DNA of 64,000 nucleotides from positions 7,642,127-7,706,126 of the forward strand of contig OW804100.1 of the NCBI GenBank assembly GCA_942159475.1, written 5' to 3'. The DNA comes from Sthenelais limicola (taxonomy: Eukaryota > Annelida > Polychaeta > Phyllodocida > Sigalionidae). This document shows, one piece after another, positions 44,088 through 56,000 of the stretch. The notes below the pieces were generated by a model. The model did no database searches, was not told where the DNA came from, and worked only from the letters and a program-made list of their open reading frames with translations. Position numbers and translations under genes: made by a program. The first letter of the stretch is position 1. Every line of letters starts with the position of its first letter.

Positions 44088-45052
44088 TCAGTACCAGCTC
44101 TGGCCTGGCCCGTCAGGAGCAACACATATGGCTCTCAAATCCTCCCGCAGGATCTTTTGCCAGGCCCTGGCCACCAAACTAAAAGGAGGAAAAACGTAAA
44201 CAAGTTTGTTAAATTTCCAAGAGAACGAGAAGGCATCAATCATTTCTGCTCCGGAGTCTGGGCCCCAACTACAATATATTTCGGTCTTATTGTTGACGCG
44301 AGAAGCAAATAGATCACAAGTAGGTTTTCCAAACATTGAACAAATTGAATTGAAAGTGTCATCGTTAAGTTCCCATTCTACATTGTCCGAGAAATTTCTG
44401 GACTCCTAATCCGCTGAGACATTCAGTTTTCCTGGTATGTGGGCTGCTACCAACCAATTTGAATTTTCCTCAGCCCAACTCCAAATCAATTTTGCAATTT
44501 GTTTACAAGGTCTAGACTTTGAACTTTGCAAAGACTCAGGAGTCCTAGCCAAACTGCCGCTAGCTCCTTCACGTTGAAATTCCACTTCTTTCCAATGACC
44601 ATTGGCTTTCTTTCCCTCTAACATGGCCCCCCAGCCTAGATTTGAAGCATCGGTGAAGAGGGTCTAGTCTGAAACGATATCTCTCACAAATTTAAATGTT
44701 GTATTCACATTATTCCACCACCAGAAAATGTTCTCCCAACCGTCTTTGGAAGGAGACATCATAGCAGAAAAATTTCCACATTCTTGTTTCAATGCCTCTA
44801 TTCATCACACTCCAGCTCCTTAATGTGGTTACCACCATACTCCGAGGCTACTGAGTAGGCAATCATCAAGCCAATCACCCCCATCATCTCCTTGATCAAC
44901 AACACTTGTTCTTTCACAATAATATCTCTGCAAGCCCTAAGCATATTTTGTCTTTTGTCCTCAGTTAGGGACACTGTCATTTCTATCGTATCAAGCCAGA
45001 AACCCAAGAAGATTAATCTCAATTTTGTTGTTGGAAATTCCCGTTTCCACAT
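44088..45052 (-). pseudogene. DIRS-type reverse transcriptase C-terminus and RNase H remnants
   Basis: 45052-44798 encodes LRLIFLGFWLDTIEMTVSLT and KEMMGVIGLM, the RT-to-RNase H connection. 44624-44406 encodes GHWKEVE...AHIPGKLNVSAD, the RNase H end. 44336-44088 encodes KPTCDLFASRVN and PPFSLVARAW, a block conserved after RNase H in DIRS-like pol. The catalytic RT core is not recognisable. Confidence 0.82.
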
Positions 45053-45344
45053 CCTTTGCGGCTTCCCCTGCCTATGCCACCGCCTGTACCTCCTCTAGGC
45101 TGTGAGTGCTCAAGTCTCCTTTTCACCTTAAAGGCTGTATCGCTGCCATTTAGCATATCTTTCAAATTACCTCCCATGAGCCATTCTGGAGCTTGACTGA
45201 CTCTTTCCTTCTAGTATTCAATTTTCGATTTGTATCCCATGATTCGAACTTGAATCTCTTGTCACGTTCCTTTGAGAGGGTAGAAATAATTCCAAAAACT
45301 GGCTCATGGATCCTAGGCACTTTTAGAACATCCACAATTTCAGA

Positions 45345-45984
45345 TCAAGGATAATCTGCTACAACTTCCGCCACTTTAGATATAACTGGGAAAGGTATGT
45401 ACTGGTTTAACATCAACAAACAAGTGTCTGAAACTGGGGGACCTACTTTCTCGTCTTCCTTTTCTTCCAGTTGTCTGCGAGATTCTATCTCGAGCTCCAA
45501 AGGCTCCAGAGCCACTCTTTGTGCTGTCATGGCCCACACCTTCGAGTGAACCGCCCAACTCTTTTCCCGCCAAAGGAACGTGAGCGGTTTCCTGATTGGT
45601 CGACGTTGTTGCCTACAATGTAGGCTTGGGTTTGGCACCTTTATCTGCCATCTTGGCCAGAGCTTTCCCACTTTTGTCTGGTTTATCAACCATGATTAAA
45701 TCTTTCGGCAAACCAACGGATTTCTTGCTGATTTGTATTTTAGGCACTTTGTTCAGACCTGGGAGCACTTTATCGTACAGAACTTCTTGAAATTTCGAGA
45801 GAAGCCTGGCTGTTTTGAGACGGCCTGCCGAGCATTGAGTTCTGAAAAAACGTTTGATAACAGAAAAACAGTTAGATCTCGACCACAAGGGTAACTGTTG
45901 GTATGAAAGGGGGACCAAGTGGTGATCTACATTCCAGCCACCTCCCAAAATTGAAAATATGGAATAAAAAATCCATAAAATCAA
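45345..45984 (-). pseudogene. DIRS-type gag-like ORF, broken
   Basis: Two overlapping minus-strand frames (45984-45613 and 45689-45345) encode lysine-rich, weakly structured sequence with KTARLLSKFQEVLYDKVLPG. I assign it by position only: first ORF after the right inverted terminus. Confidence 0.5.
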
Positions 45985-46108
45985 ATAAAAAAGTAAACAC
46001 TCAACCTGTGAAGCTGTGTGGAGCCGCGTCTAACGGCACACAAGGACTGACAAGTGAGCTGTGCATGCGCCATCTCAGTCTCGGAACACTAACGTGAATG
46101 GACAAGAC

Positions 46109-46890
46109 ATATCCCAATCTTCCCATTATAAGTGTGCTGATTAAGTTTCTATAATGTGATCTAGAGATCTGTCATTTTGTTTTAAGACCGAATATTGTGC
46201 AATTTATGGCCGATTTAGGCAGTGCATATAGTGTTTCTATTTCCCAATTGGGGATTCTGATATGAGTACATTTTATGGCTATCATAGTATATTGATCTGT
46301 TGAAATTTACTATTCATATTTACAAAGGCCATCTGTGTTATTGCCATATAGTGATATATTTTTCTACAATAAATATAGTTTTCCCTTTTCTGATGACTTG
46401 GTTCAAGAATTAACGGTAACACCAGGGAAAAATGGAATTAAATTGCATAACCTTGTCAACCTTTTCGTCACATTAATTTCATAATTTTCTGTATCTTTGG
46501 TGATGAATAAACAACTTTCCAATTCCAATTCTGTGAATAAAAGGTAAATAATCTCGCAGGTGAAGAAGAAATACCATCCATATAAATAAAGGAACTTTTA
46601 TTTTAAAAAATCATTAGGATCGACCACATGAAATAGTTTACTGTGCATACCCAATATTTCAACAAGCAAGTTACCTGTTTGGCGTTATATCGAGGAGGTA
46701 TTTACATATATGTACCTTCCTGGCAGTATATTGTTTTAAATTTTATCTGGGATTCTTTTTCATTTCGAATAGCAAATTCGAATTCCCGGTTGTCATGTCA
46801 GGCATTGGGGGAAACTACAATAATGATGACTACAGTGAAATTACATTAATAATGATATTCTTGCTAGTAGTAATTCTAGGATATTTGACA
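46109..46890. other. Gene B 3' side; no element seen
   Basis: AT-rich. Minus-strand polyadenylation candidates for gene B exist (tttatt at 46376 and 46506 read as aataaa on the minus strand), but none is decisive. Confidence 0.4.
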
Positions 46891-47058
46891 TCACGGAATA
46901 GAGGAGCTGCTACCAGTGACACGCCCATGTAGTATGTGCTCCAGTTCCCGGTTGATTTGCTGGAGGTTTTCTCCCACTCTGTCAACCCGGACCATCCAGG
47001 AACCAGAAGATACTGGCTTCCGTGCGAACTGTCTTCCTTCCTCGTTTAGCAACTTAGC
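46891..47058 (-). CDS. Gene B terminal coding exon
   Basis: Minus strand: ttgtacaatgcag precedes. It encodes AKLLNEEGRQFARKPVSSGS, WMVRVDRVGENLQQINREL and EHILHGR, followed by a serine-rich end and TGA. The heptad-like VDRVGENLQQINREL suggests a short coiled coil. It is in phase with the 52851-53079 exon across a 5.8-kb intron. Confidence 0.75.
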   Translation of the reverse strand, partial: AKLLNEEGRQFARKPVSSGSWMVRVDRVGENLQQINRELEHILHGRVTGSSSSIP

Positions 47059-50000
47059 CTGCATTGTACAACATAATTTTGCTTTATAAAATGAGTGTTT
47101 GCTAGTCGTCTGATACGCAAGACATTATTAGGCTATTTACTGGTATAAATATGGATTGTTTTTCTAATTTTCAATTACACTGCCCACCACCCTCCCTGCT
47201 CTCCCTCCTACCTTGAAATACATTATTGTTTTGTGTCTAATACACTGTCCATGCAGCCTCACACCCTGTGTGAGCATGCATGAACAAACAGCGCTATATA
47301 TAGCAGCAGTAGTGGCAGGCCCAATGTAGCTTGCCTGTGCCTGCATGCAGGAATATGGCAATGTTCAAAAGTTCAGCGAATAATTGTGATTCCTAAACCT
47401 GACTCTAGCATCGTTTGTGTGCATTAATGATGCATCAATTCTGGACGAAATTAAGACGAAAATGTCTTAAGATTTGCTGCAGCACTATCCCTCTCCCTTG
47501 ATATATCCCCGGTCCCTGCACTCATATACAAAAAGTAGGACATAGGCTTGTTCCACCTATCAGAAAACATACCCTTTTCCGCGGATTTTGAGCTGAAAAA
47601 GTACCCTTTTTTTCATGAAAACGCTGACTTTTCAACCCTAAAAAACACCCCTTATTTCTGTAAAACGCTGACATTTTTCAAATTAACCCCTTTTTCATTA
47701 AAACGCTGACATTTTAAAAGACATACAGTTGAAGGCATGGTTTATGTTAATTCATAAACATAAACCAGGATTTGAAATGAAATCCTAAGATTCATCAGCA
47801 GACCCAAATCGTGGGGCCAAATCGGCCATGTGTGCATCAGCCTTATGTCTCTGCATGCCTTAGTTGGAGTGAGACTGGACCAACCCACATGACGACATGT
47901 AATAGATGCTCTGAGTTTCCTGTGTTAAGAGCGATTTATAAACCCCCTATGGTCAAGATCAAATGACCAAGACCCACACAGTAGAGCGAATTTGATCCCC
48001 GGATTATCTCCATCATAACTTTCCCAAGCTTTAATGTCACACACAAACTTTCCAATTCTCCAGCTGAATTAACACCATTTTTTTCCATTTCCGCGATCTC
48101 CTCCAGAAAAAAAGACCCCTTTTTTAGGTTTTCAAGGACATGCAAACTTTCCCCAAAAGACCCCCTATCTCCGCAGAAATGGGAACGAGCGTGGGTGTCA
48201 TTTTTGTATATGAGTGCGGGTACCGGGGATATATCTCTCCTTCTCTCCCTGTCTATTTCCACCTCTCTCACTCTTCCCCCACACTCTCATTGCTGTCCAT
48301 CCTATGTACTCTCCTTCTCATTGCCCTCCCCCCTGCACCACCACATTCCACCCCTCAATGTTGTGTATTTGATAGTAGCATTCGTGCACTTGTATTGGTT
48401 CCCATGGTAACAAGAAAACAAGCTAAATGCTGTCATGTGATTATTTACTTATGAAAGATATACAACACTCAAGCCAACCCCCTTTTCTCCATCTCTTCAT
48501 TGTACTCTCCTTCTATATCGATGTCTCCCTCCCCAAGGGTGTCGGCCAAGGGTGGGCCATGTTTATTGAGGTATAACACATTAAACAAAACCAGACCTGT
48601 TTTTAGGAACACGTTTATTAATCTTGTTTGGGGTATATATTTGATCCTCAGGTGTTACATGATTGATGGTTGATTTTTTCTTACCATTAGAGATTATGAT
48701 TATTATTAATTATAGAGGATGTTTCTCCGTTTTGAATCATGAATCTGGGCACCACATCGAGTCCAAGGCACAGTTCACAATGCCTTTAGGGCATGGTGGA
48801 CCGATGTGGTGGTCAGGGCTGTAGGCCTTATATATGACCTGACTACGTTGTTATATGGACCTAAAGGGCTATTGTCGGTGAAGAGAGAATATGAAGAAAG
48901 TAAGTAAGAATGACCCTCACACGTTGCTAGTGTTTCATTGAGTGTCTAATGGAATCAAGACTTGGGCGCTCCTAGTAGTAGACCATACATATTAATGAGC
49001 GTGGGTAAACCTACACCTCAATGGGAGCTATCGAGAGGCTATATGCCTATATAACATAATCTCCTCCCCACTGAATTAATCGCAAAATATGAATAAAGGT
49101 GTATTTAAGATTGGATGTTAAGATTAACACAATTTAAAATGTCGCATTTTCGATACCTCATACTGTCTACAGAACACTTAGATATCTTTTAAATAAAATA
49201 ATCGACACATAGGTTTGAAAATACATAGCTGATTCAAACAAAATAATATTCAAAGTCATCTGGTGATAGGCTAGACTGAAATAAACAGTAATAACTGTAA
49301 TAAAATTGTTGGCGCATGAATTATTGAAACCACTCTTCTCCTAAATACTACATAAATATATTCTTAAATCTATCCATAAAGGAACGTGAGGTATGCTGAT
49401 TAAATTATTACATGCTTCAAATTTACACAATGGAACCATGCCAGTCAGGCATACCTTATTTCAATGATCTAGAAGGAGCCAAGGTAGCTGCAGTTACGAG
49501 GTTAGGGTGTACCACCAGTGAGAATACTGGCAGCAAATGTGGGGACGTAAATCGGGAGGTGATCCGGTGCAATCTCACCATTATAACTAGTGAAATCCCA
49601 TCCGATTTTAAATAAGCTTCAATTACCCCATTACATAAAGCAGGCCCTAAAAACAACCCTTCTAATTATATAGACCAATTAGCGTCATTAAAATGCCAGC
49701 TAAAATATTGGAGAAGGCTATTCATGGGCAGCTCTATAATTAATTGGAAGAGAATGAACTTCTTTTCAAACATCAATATTGGTTCAGATCTAACCTTTCA
49801 ATTAACCAAGCACATCATAGACTATTCCACCATATATATGAGAACATTAATGGAAAAGTATCACAAAACTAGCTTTTTTGTTTTTCAAAAAAGCTTTTGA
49901 TACTGTAGACCATAAGATATAGGCCAATAAAAATATTTAAAAAAAAAAGATACTCATACAAAAATTAAAGACTTTCAACGTGCAAGATAGTGTTATAGCA

Positions 50001-53000
50001 TGGTTTGAGAACTATCTAACCAATAGGTATCAAAGTGTTACAATGAATTATCTAGTCTAAGAAAGGTGGCATGTGGAACTGGCCTTGGACCTTAACTCTT
50101 CTTAATTTACATAAATGACCTTGAATCAGTTATTACAAGAGCAAACGTCCAACATTTCGCAGATGATACTGTACTTTATTTGTCATGATATTCATCATCA
50201 ACAAGACTTACAGAGTTGATATGTAGTGTAGGAAAAATAAAATTTCATTAAATGTTGAGAAGAGCAATATAATGGAAATATTGCCTAAAAAAATGATATT
50301 AAACAGGATAAATACTTATTTAAGTTAGGTGATAACATCATGGATTATTGCGAAACTTATACTTATCTAGGGTTGAAAATAGATAACAGGTTGAATTTTA
50401 AAGACCACCTACAGCAAAAAATATTACAGGTTACAAAAAGATTGAGAGCGATAGAATAGAATAGAATAGAATATCTTTTATTTGTCTTATGGCAGTTTAC
50501 AGGAGAAATGACAAATGGGTCAACATGCTTAAGTGTCACATGAGGCAACACATCTCTTCCAGCCGCTACCCTGGTTGGAATAGGTTATGTTTCTAGTAAT
50601 CTAAATACAAGTACGTTATCTATCGACTAGGACATGTTTCGAATAGTAGGGTACACTACTTACTCGGTATAGTGAGTGTTATAAAAGTGGTCACTCTTGG
50701 AGAAAAAGTCATGCTAGTACAAGCATGAGTGTACATGTAGTAGAAAAAATATAAGTAACTTAGCCCTCAGTGTACTATGAGGTCTTGATCAATACAGATT
50801 AGTGTCAAGGCTTTTCTTTTTTATATAGTAATACAATAGGGTGTTGCACAGCAACAAGGTTAATAAGATAATGAAGATACAGGGTGCTCTATCTACCAAA
50901 AATATTATAACTCTGTATAAAGCAGCAGTCAGACCTATCATGGATTATGGTGACTGTATATATGGTAGCACCTAAAAACTTATTGACTAAATTACAAACT
51001 TTACAAAATTCGTTGATACAACTGGCATTCAAACTAAATAAAAGAGAAAGAGTAACACAACTGCAAAAAGAGATAGGTATTAATTCTCTCTCTGAAAGAA
51101 GAGAGGAGCATTTGTTAGAACCAGCTCATGGGTTAAGCACAAAACATGAGTTTAATATGTGTAATAGTAACAATGTTAAAATGTAATGGATATATAATTA
51201 AGAAAGTGAAAATGAGATAAGTAAAAATAAAGAAGGTAATAAAGTGATATTAAGATTGATTGTAAATCATATCAATGATATCATCAATTAGTATGATATA
51301 AATGGTAAAACAAACTGGCTTGTAAGTCCATGTACTGTCTTATAGCAAAGATGTCATGTAAGAATATAAGTACTGTATGGTACTAAGCAGATGTGTAATC
51401 CAAAATCCATTATTTGAATGGGTTATATATACATGTTTATGTTCTCTTTAAATGAGGTGTTAGTTGAATCATATATAAAGATTGTGTCATAATAGATTAA
51501 TAGCTTTGAGATCAACACAAAGATAGAAACTTCATCAGAAAAAACTGATCATTTATAACAGGGACACCCTGGAAGACCTGCGAATGCAAATCCGCAGATG
51601 GAGATTATCTTATATTAATTTGTAAAATGATTGTCCAATTTCTGGAAATGATGTAAAATGAATCTGGAAATAAAACTATTACAACAACAACTTTATGATG
51701 TTGGTATGTTCTTTTCAGAGCCTGAGGGGGAGGAGGTGGTGGCAGAGAAGGTGGATTTAGTGGTGATTGAGGTGAACGAAGAGCAAGAGTAGCAGGTGCT
51801 GGTCAAGGTGAAGAAAAAGATGGTAGAAGAGGAGATGAAGGAGGCAGAGAGGGAGAAAGAAGAGCAGGTGGCAGGGGAGGTGGAAGTGGTGGTTGAAGTG
51901 AAGCATGAGGAAGAGTCAGGCGTAAGGGGCAATGTTACTATGACAACACCTTTTTTGTTATGACGCAGTTTTGAACCTGATTTGAGTCATGTTGGCTGGT
52001 TGTCTAGTTACATTCCTATGGAAAGTCAGACGTAAACAGGTGGGCGTAAAAGAAGCGGGTGTAAATTGAATTTGAAACTCTTTTAAAACCCTTTTTTCTG
52101 GGGAAATCACTTATAAACCATAGTGGAATGGGTTCCCACTATGCCAAAGTATGTCCACCGTGAAAATCGCGGCAATCCCTCCAGCGGTTTAGGAGGAGAA
52201 CCCGATTTAAACCCTTTTTTAACCCTAATTTTCTCCAAAAGTGTTCATGAAACATAGTGGAATGGCTTCGCACAATGTTTGACATATGGCACACCTCAAA
52301 AATCTCAGCGATCTGTCCAGCGGTTTCTGAGAAGATTGGGGCATTACATATTTGAGGTTATTTTATTATATAGAAGATAGAAGATGACCAATGCCGGAGT
52401 AACAATTGCCATCCTAGTCCTTTCCTTCCCCCTCCTCTTAACCGTTTTTTCTCCCCCATATGCCTTCCCCCTTGCCCAGATAACAAAGATATCAGCCCAG
52501 GTAGCAACTGCTTATCTGGTGGTAGTATGATTAGCAAACAATGATGTAACACATGTCTGGTCCCCTGCCCCCACCTCTCGGTCAATTTATTAATGTTCCA
52601 AAAATAAACAAAAATATGAAATTTTTACTTAAAATTCTACAACATGCTTCAATACTAGTTCATGGGCTAATGGTCAGCTCATGAAGTGGTATTTGGAATA
52701 AATAATTTTTTCACAGAGTTATCAGCAGACTTCTAGATGCAATTTAACATAGAAATGTATAAACAAGATTGGCACATGCAAAATATTTTAGTTTTCAGTT
52801 TATTTTATAGGTAAATTTAAGACACATTAATATAGCATGGGTAAACTTACCTCTTCGTAGCTACACATGAGTCTATGTCTAGCTAGAAATTTAGTGTTCC
52901 TGAGCACCTTGTTGACTGAGCTGTAATGGCATTGAGGGAAGAGGGAGGCAACTGAGCGAGCATCTATGTATGGGTATCCATTGTTTAAAACATAGGGCAG

Positions 53001-56000
53001 TGAGTGACGACCACCGTTCTCTACAACCACCAAGCCGCTTTTGGAAGGCTCATCTGAATGTGATAGTCGTGGGAATAACCTTGGGAAAATCATAGGGATA
53101 TTAATTAGGATATACATGACACAACTACTAGTAGGTATGCAGTATGCAGTCATTTTAGCTGAGACTTAATACCTGGTATCTAATGTAAAACTCTAGGCCG
53201 AACCACTAAATAAGGCCCATAAACATTTTGTTTCCAGACATCCCTCCAAAAATGTTGAACCCTGATACCATTTCATGAAAAATTGATGAAAACTAATTTT
53301 ATCTCTGCAAGTTGTGGTAAACAAATATCTGTTAATATATCACATGTGTGATTCCAATATTGTCACAAGGAATAAAAAAGAGTATGAGTCAAGAGTTGAA
53401 ATGGTAAAAAATGACCAATTTTGGCATGGTTTGGGGAGACATCGGGGATGAGCAAACATCCCCGATAATCAGAACGATAGACCACCCAGACTATTTTATA
53501 AGGCTGATGTTCAAATTTCATTGATGACATGATGTATTGTAGATATTGAATTCTCAAAAAATTAGCTCTAAGGAGAAATGAAATGAAATTAAACTATTGT
53601 AAATTCAATTGGAATACTAGTTAAAAGGCCAATATAGCCCAAAATATGGCCAGAGTGATGACATTACCAAATAAAGGAGCATAGTTAGGCTTAGTTGGTC
53701 GCCATGGTTACATCAGTGATTTTGATTAAGAAAAACAATTCAAATCTCAAGTATGGCTCTAAAATTATAAGTATACCAAATTATAAGTTACACATTCCAG
53801 ATTAAAGCGCTGAATTTTATATTTCTATAAGTGTCCACGTCGTGGGCCTTATTTAGTGCAATTACCTATAGAGTATATTTGGTGTTACATCGATTGAACG
53901 AATTTGTTTGGTTATGTAAAACTGTATTTTGAATCTCATTTCTTTCTCAAATTTCCGCCATGTGCCTGCCACAACCTAAATAGGGTCAGGTCGTCAGAAA
54001 TTGTAAATCATCGACTCATATATGCCTTATTTAAAAACTGACCTTGATATAAACACATATTTAGGGGTAGAAAAGCATGCTCTTTCTGAATGTTTTTGGC
54101 AATGTATTTCGAGTAGAAATAGCGATTTTTATCAATTTGCGGGAGCATAAAATCACCGCGATGTATACGCAAGTGCGTTGGAAATTCAGGTGGGAACAGG
54201 CGGAGTTGGGTTTTCCTTATGAGGGGGCGACGCGGTCGCCAAAGAACAGGCGGCAAAAACTTGAACCTATATAAGGTTTCCCAGTACGAGCGCCTTCGGC
54301 ACTCGTACCGGCTTCGGCGGGGAAACCTTAAACAAATAGGAGGGCGAATCTTTAAAAGACAGTATGTCAAAGACCTGGAAACAAACATTCTAATAGCTTC
54401 TAATGGCATTACTGGTTATAAAGCCATCATAAAACCCCTGATTGTATCCTTGAATTTGAAAAGTCCAACTGTATCTATTAGAGCTTTATTCCCTATTCTA
54501 TATGAACAAACTTTCAAATCCAAGAACCCAAACGTTGGGGTGCAGCTTCTTATACCATTTTACCAAAAGATGAAGGTTTATATCTGACATACAAATAAAT
54601 TTGTCTCAGTTAACACCAAACAAAGTTGAAAGATCTAGGAAAGTCAATAGTGTAACTTAATTTAGTTGTTTTATAAACTATAAGTCATGCATCGGTCAGT
54701 GAAAAACAGTTCCTTTTTCAGATAAATATATAATTAAAGTAATAAAGATGAATAGATGCATGATCTCGGTTATGCATGGCAAAACTGTCCATTTAGTATC
54801 CTATACATTATAACCAACTGCTGCTGTTCACTGTATTATATGTAACCTTCAAATATCCATATATGCTACAGCAGTTAAGTAACAATTGCTATGACTCAGG
54901 TTTATCTGATTGACCTAGGGTATTTTGTTCACCTTATTCCAACATATAAACCATAGTAATGAAATCACTACCTGAAATTTTCTTTTTCAGTCTTTGCATT
55001 GTTGGAGGGCTGACCTTGTTCCTGCAAGATGTATACACATACATACACATGAGGGCAGAAGTCATAAAGGATGCTAAAAATGAAATGAGTTATATCAAAT
55101 TTAAACTAGTTTAAGAATAGATTCATGCACAGTTGTATACATATGGGGTCTTCCCGCACACCCTTGTTTTTTTTCTGCTCTACCATCAACTATATTTTTT
55201 GAAAAGTTTTTCTTCCCAAGAATTTCACATTTGTGATACTTTTCATCACGAGGATCAAAATTTAAACAAAGTATCATTTTAGAAGTGTCCACATTCTGAA
55301 ATATGAAATGCCATAGCAACCTATTTAAAAGTGAAAATCAGGAAAATCGCCATATAATTTGAACTAATCAACATAAACTGAAGAGTAGATATTCATTCAT
55401 AAGAAAGGTCTATTAATAGAGAATCTGAAAATATTGGCCTTAATACAGTTCACATATTGTTGTTGCTATGGCAACCATTTTAAAGGTAAAAATAGGTTTT
55501 TTAAGGGAAAATCGCCAAATAATGACCATAAAATTAGTTCTATTGAATATACATCAATAAGCAGCACCTCATAGGAAAGGTCTTTTGATGCCTAATCATA
55601 TGATATATGGAATTTTGGCTTGGTAACCACCTTTGTATGAATTTTCACATTGTTGTGGTATGCGGAACTCCATACATTCATGGCATTTACCAAGTAAAGA
55701 AATGTGAGTTTGTGCACAAAAGCCTCAAATTTGATATAGAGGGAGATTTTTTAATTCTCTATCATACTGAAAGGGTCCACATTCTGAAATATGAAATTGG
55801 TTGTCATGGCAACTGATTTAAAGGTGAAAAATGTCATATCAGGGGAAAAGAGCCATATAATTTGAACTAATAAACATAAATCCATAAGCAGATATTCATA
55901 TGAAAGCTCTACTGACAGAATTCAGTATGATATCAATTTTGTTTTAACAAATTACATATTTTCATTGCCATGACAACCATTTTTACGGTGAAAAAAAGCT

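Larger units (their letters stand above)
42752..46108 (-). mobile_element. DIRS/Ngaro-type tyrosine-recombinase retrotransposon, decayed
   Basis: The inverted termini share a perfect 20-mer, tccattcacgttagtgttcc, at 42759-42778 and complemented at 46083-46102, with further flanking similarity. Between them, on the minus strand in order, lie a gag-like basic ORF (45984-45345), reverse-transcriptase and RNase H remnants (45052-44406), an adjoining conserved segment (44336-44088) and a tyrosine recombinase (43941-43006). Inverted termini plus tyrosine recombinase instead of integrase define this order of retroelements. At about 3.4 kb it is shorter than usual, and every gene is broken. Confidence 0.9.

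Noticed and set aside
47936..48271. 111-codon minus-strand frame between gene B exons
   Set aside because: No splice sites matching phase 0 on both sides and no protein-like conservation visible.
54008..54409. 133-codon arginine-rich minus-strand frame considered as an extra gene B exon
   Set aside because: It covers a foldback palindrome, lacks an acceptor/donor pair with the right phase, and the flanking exons already fit each other.
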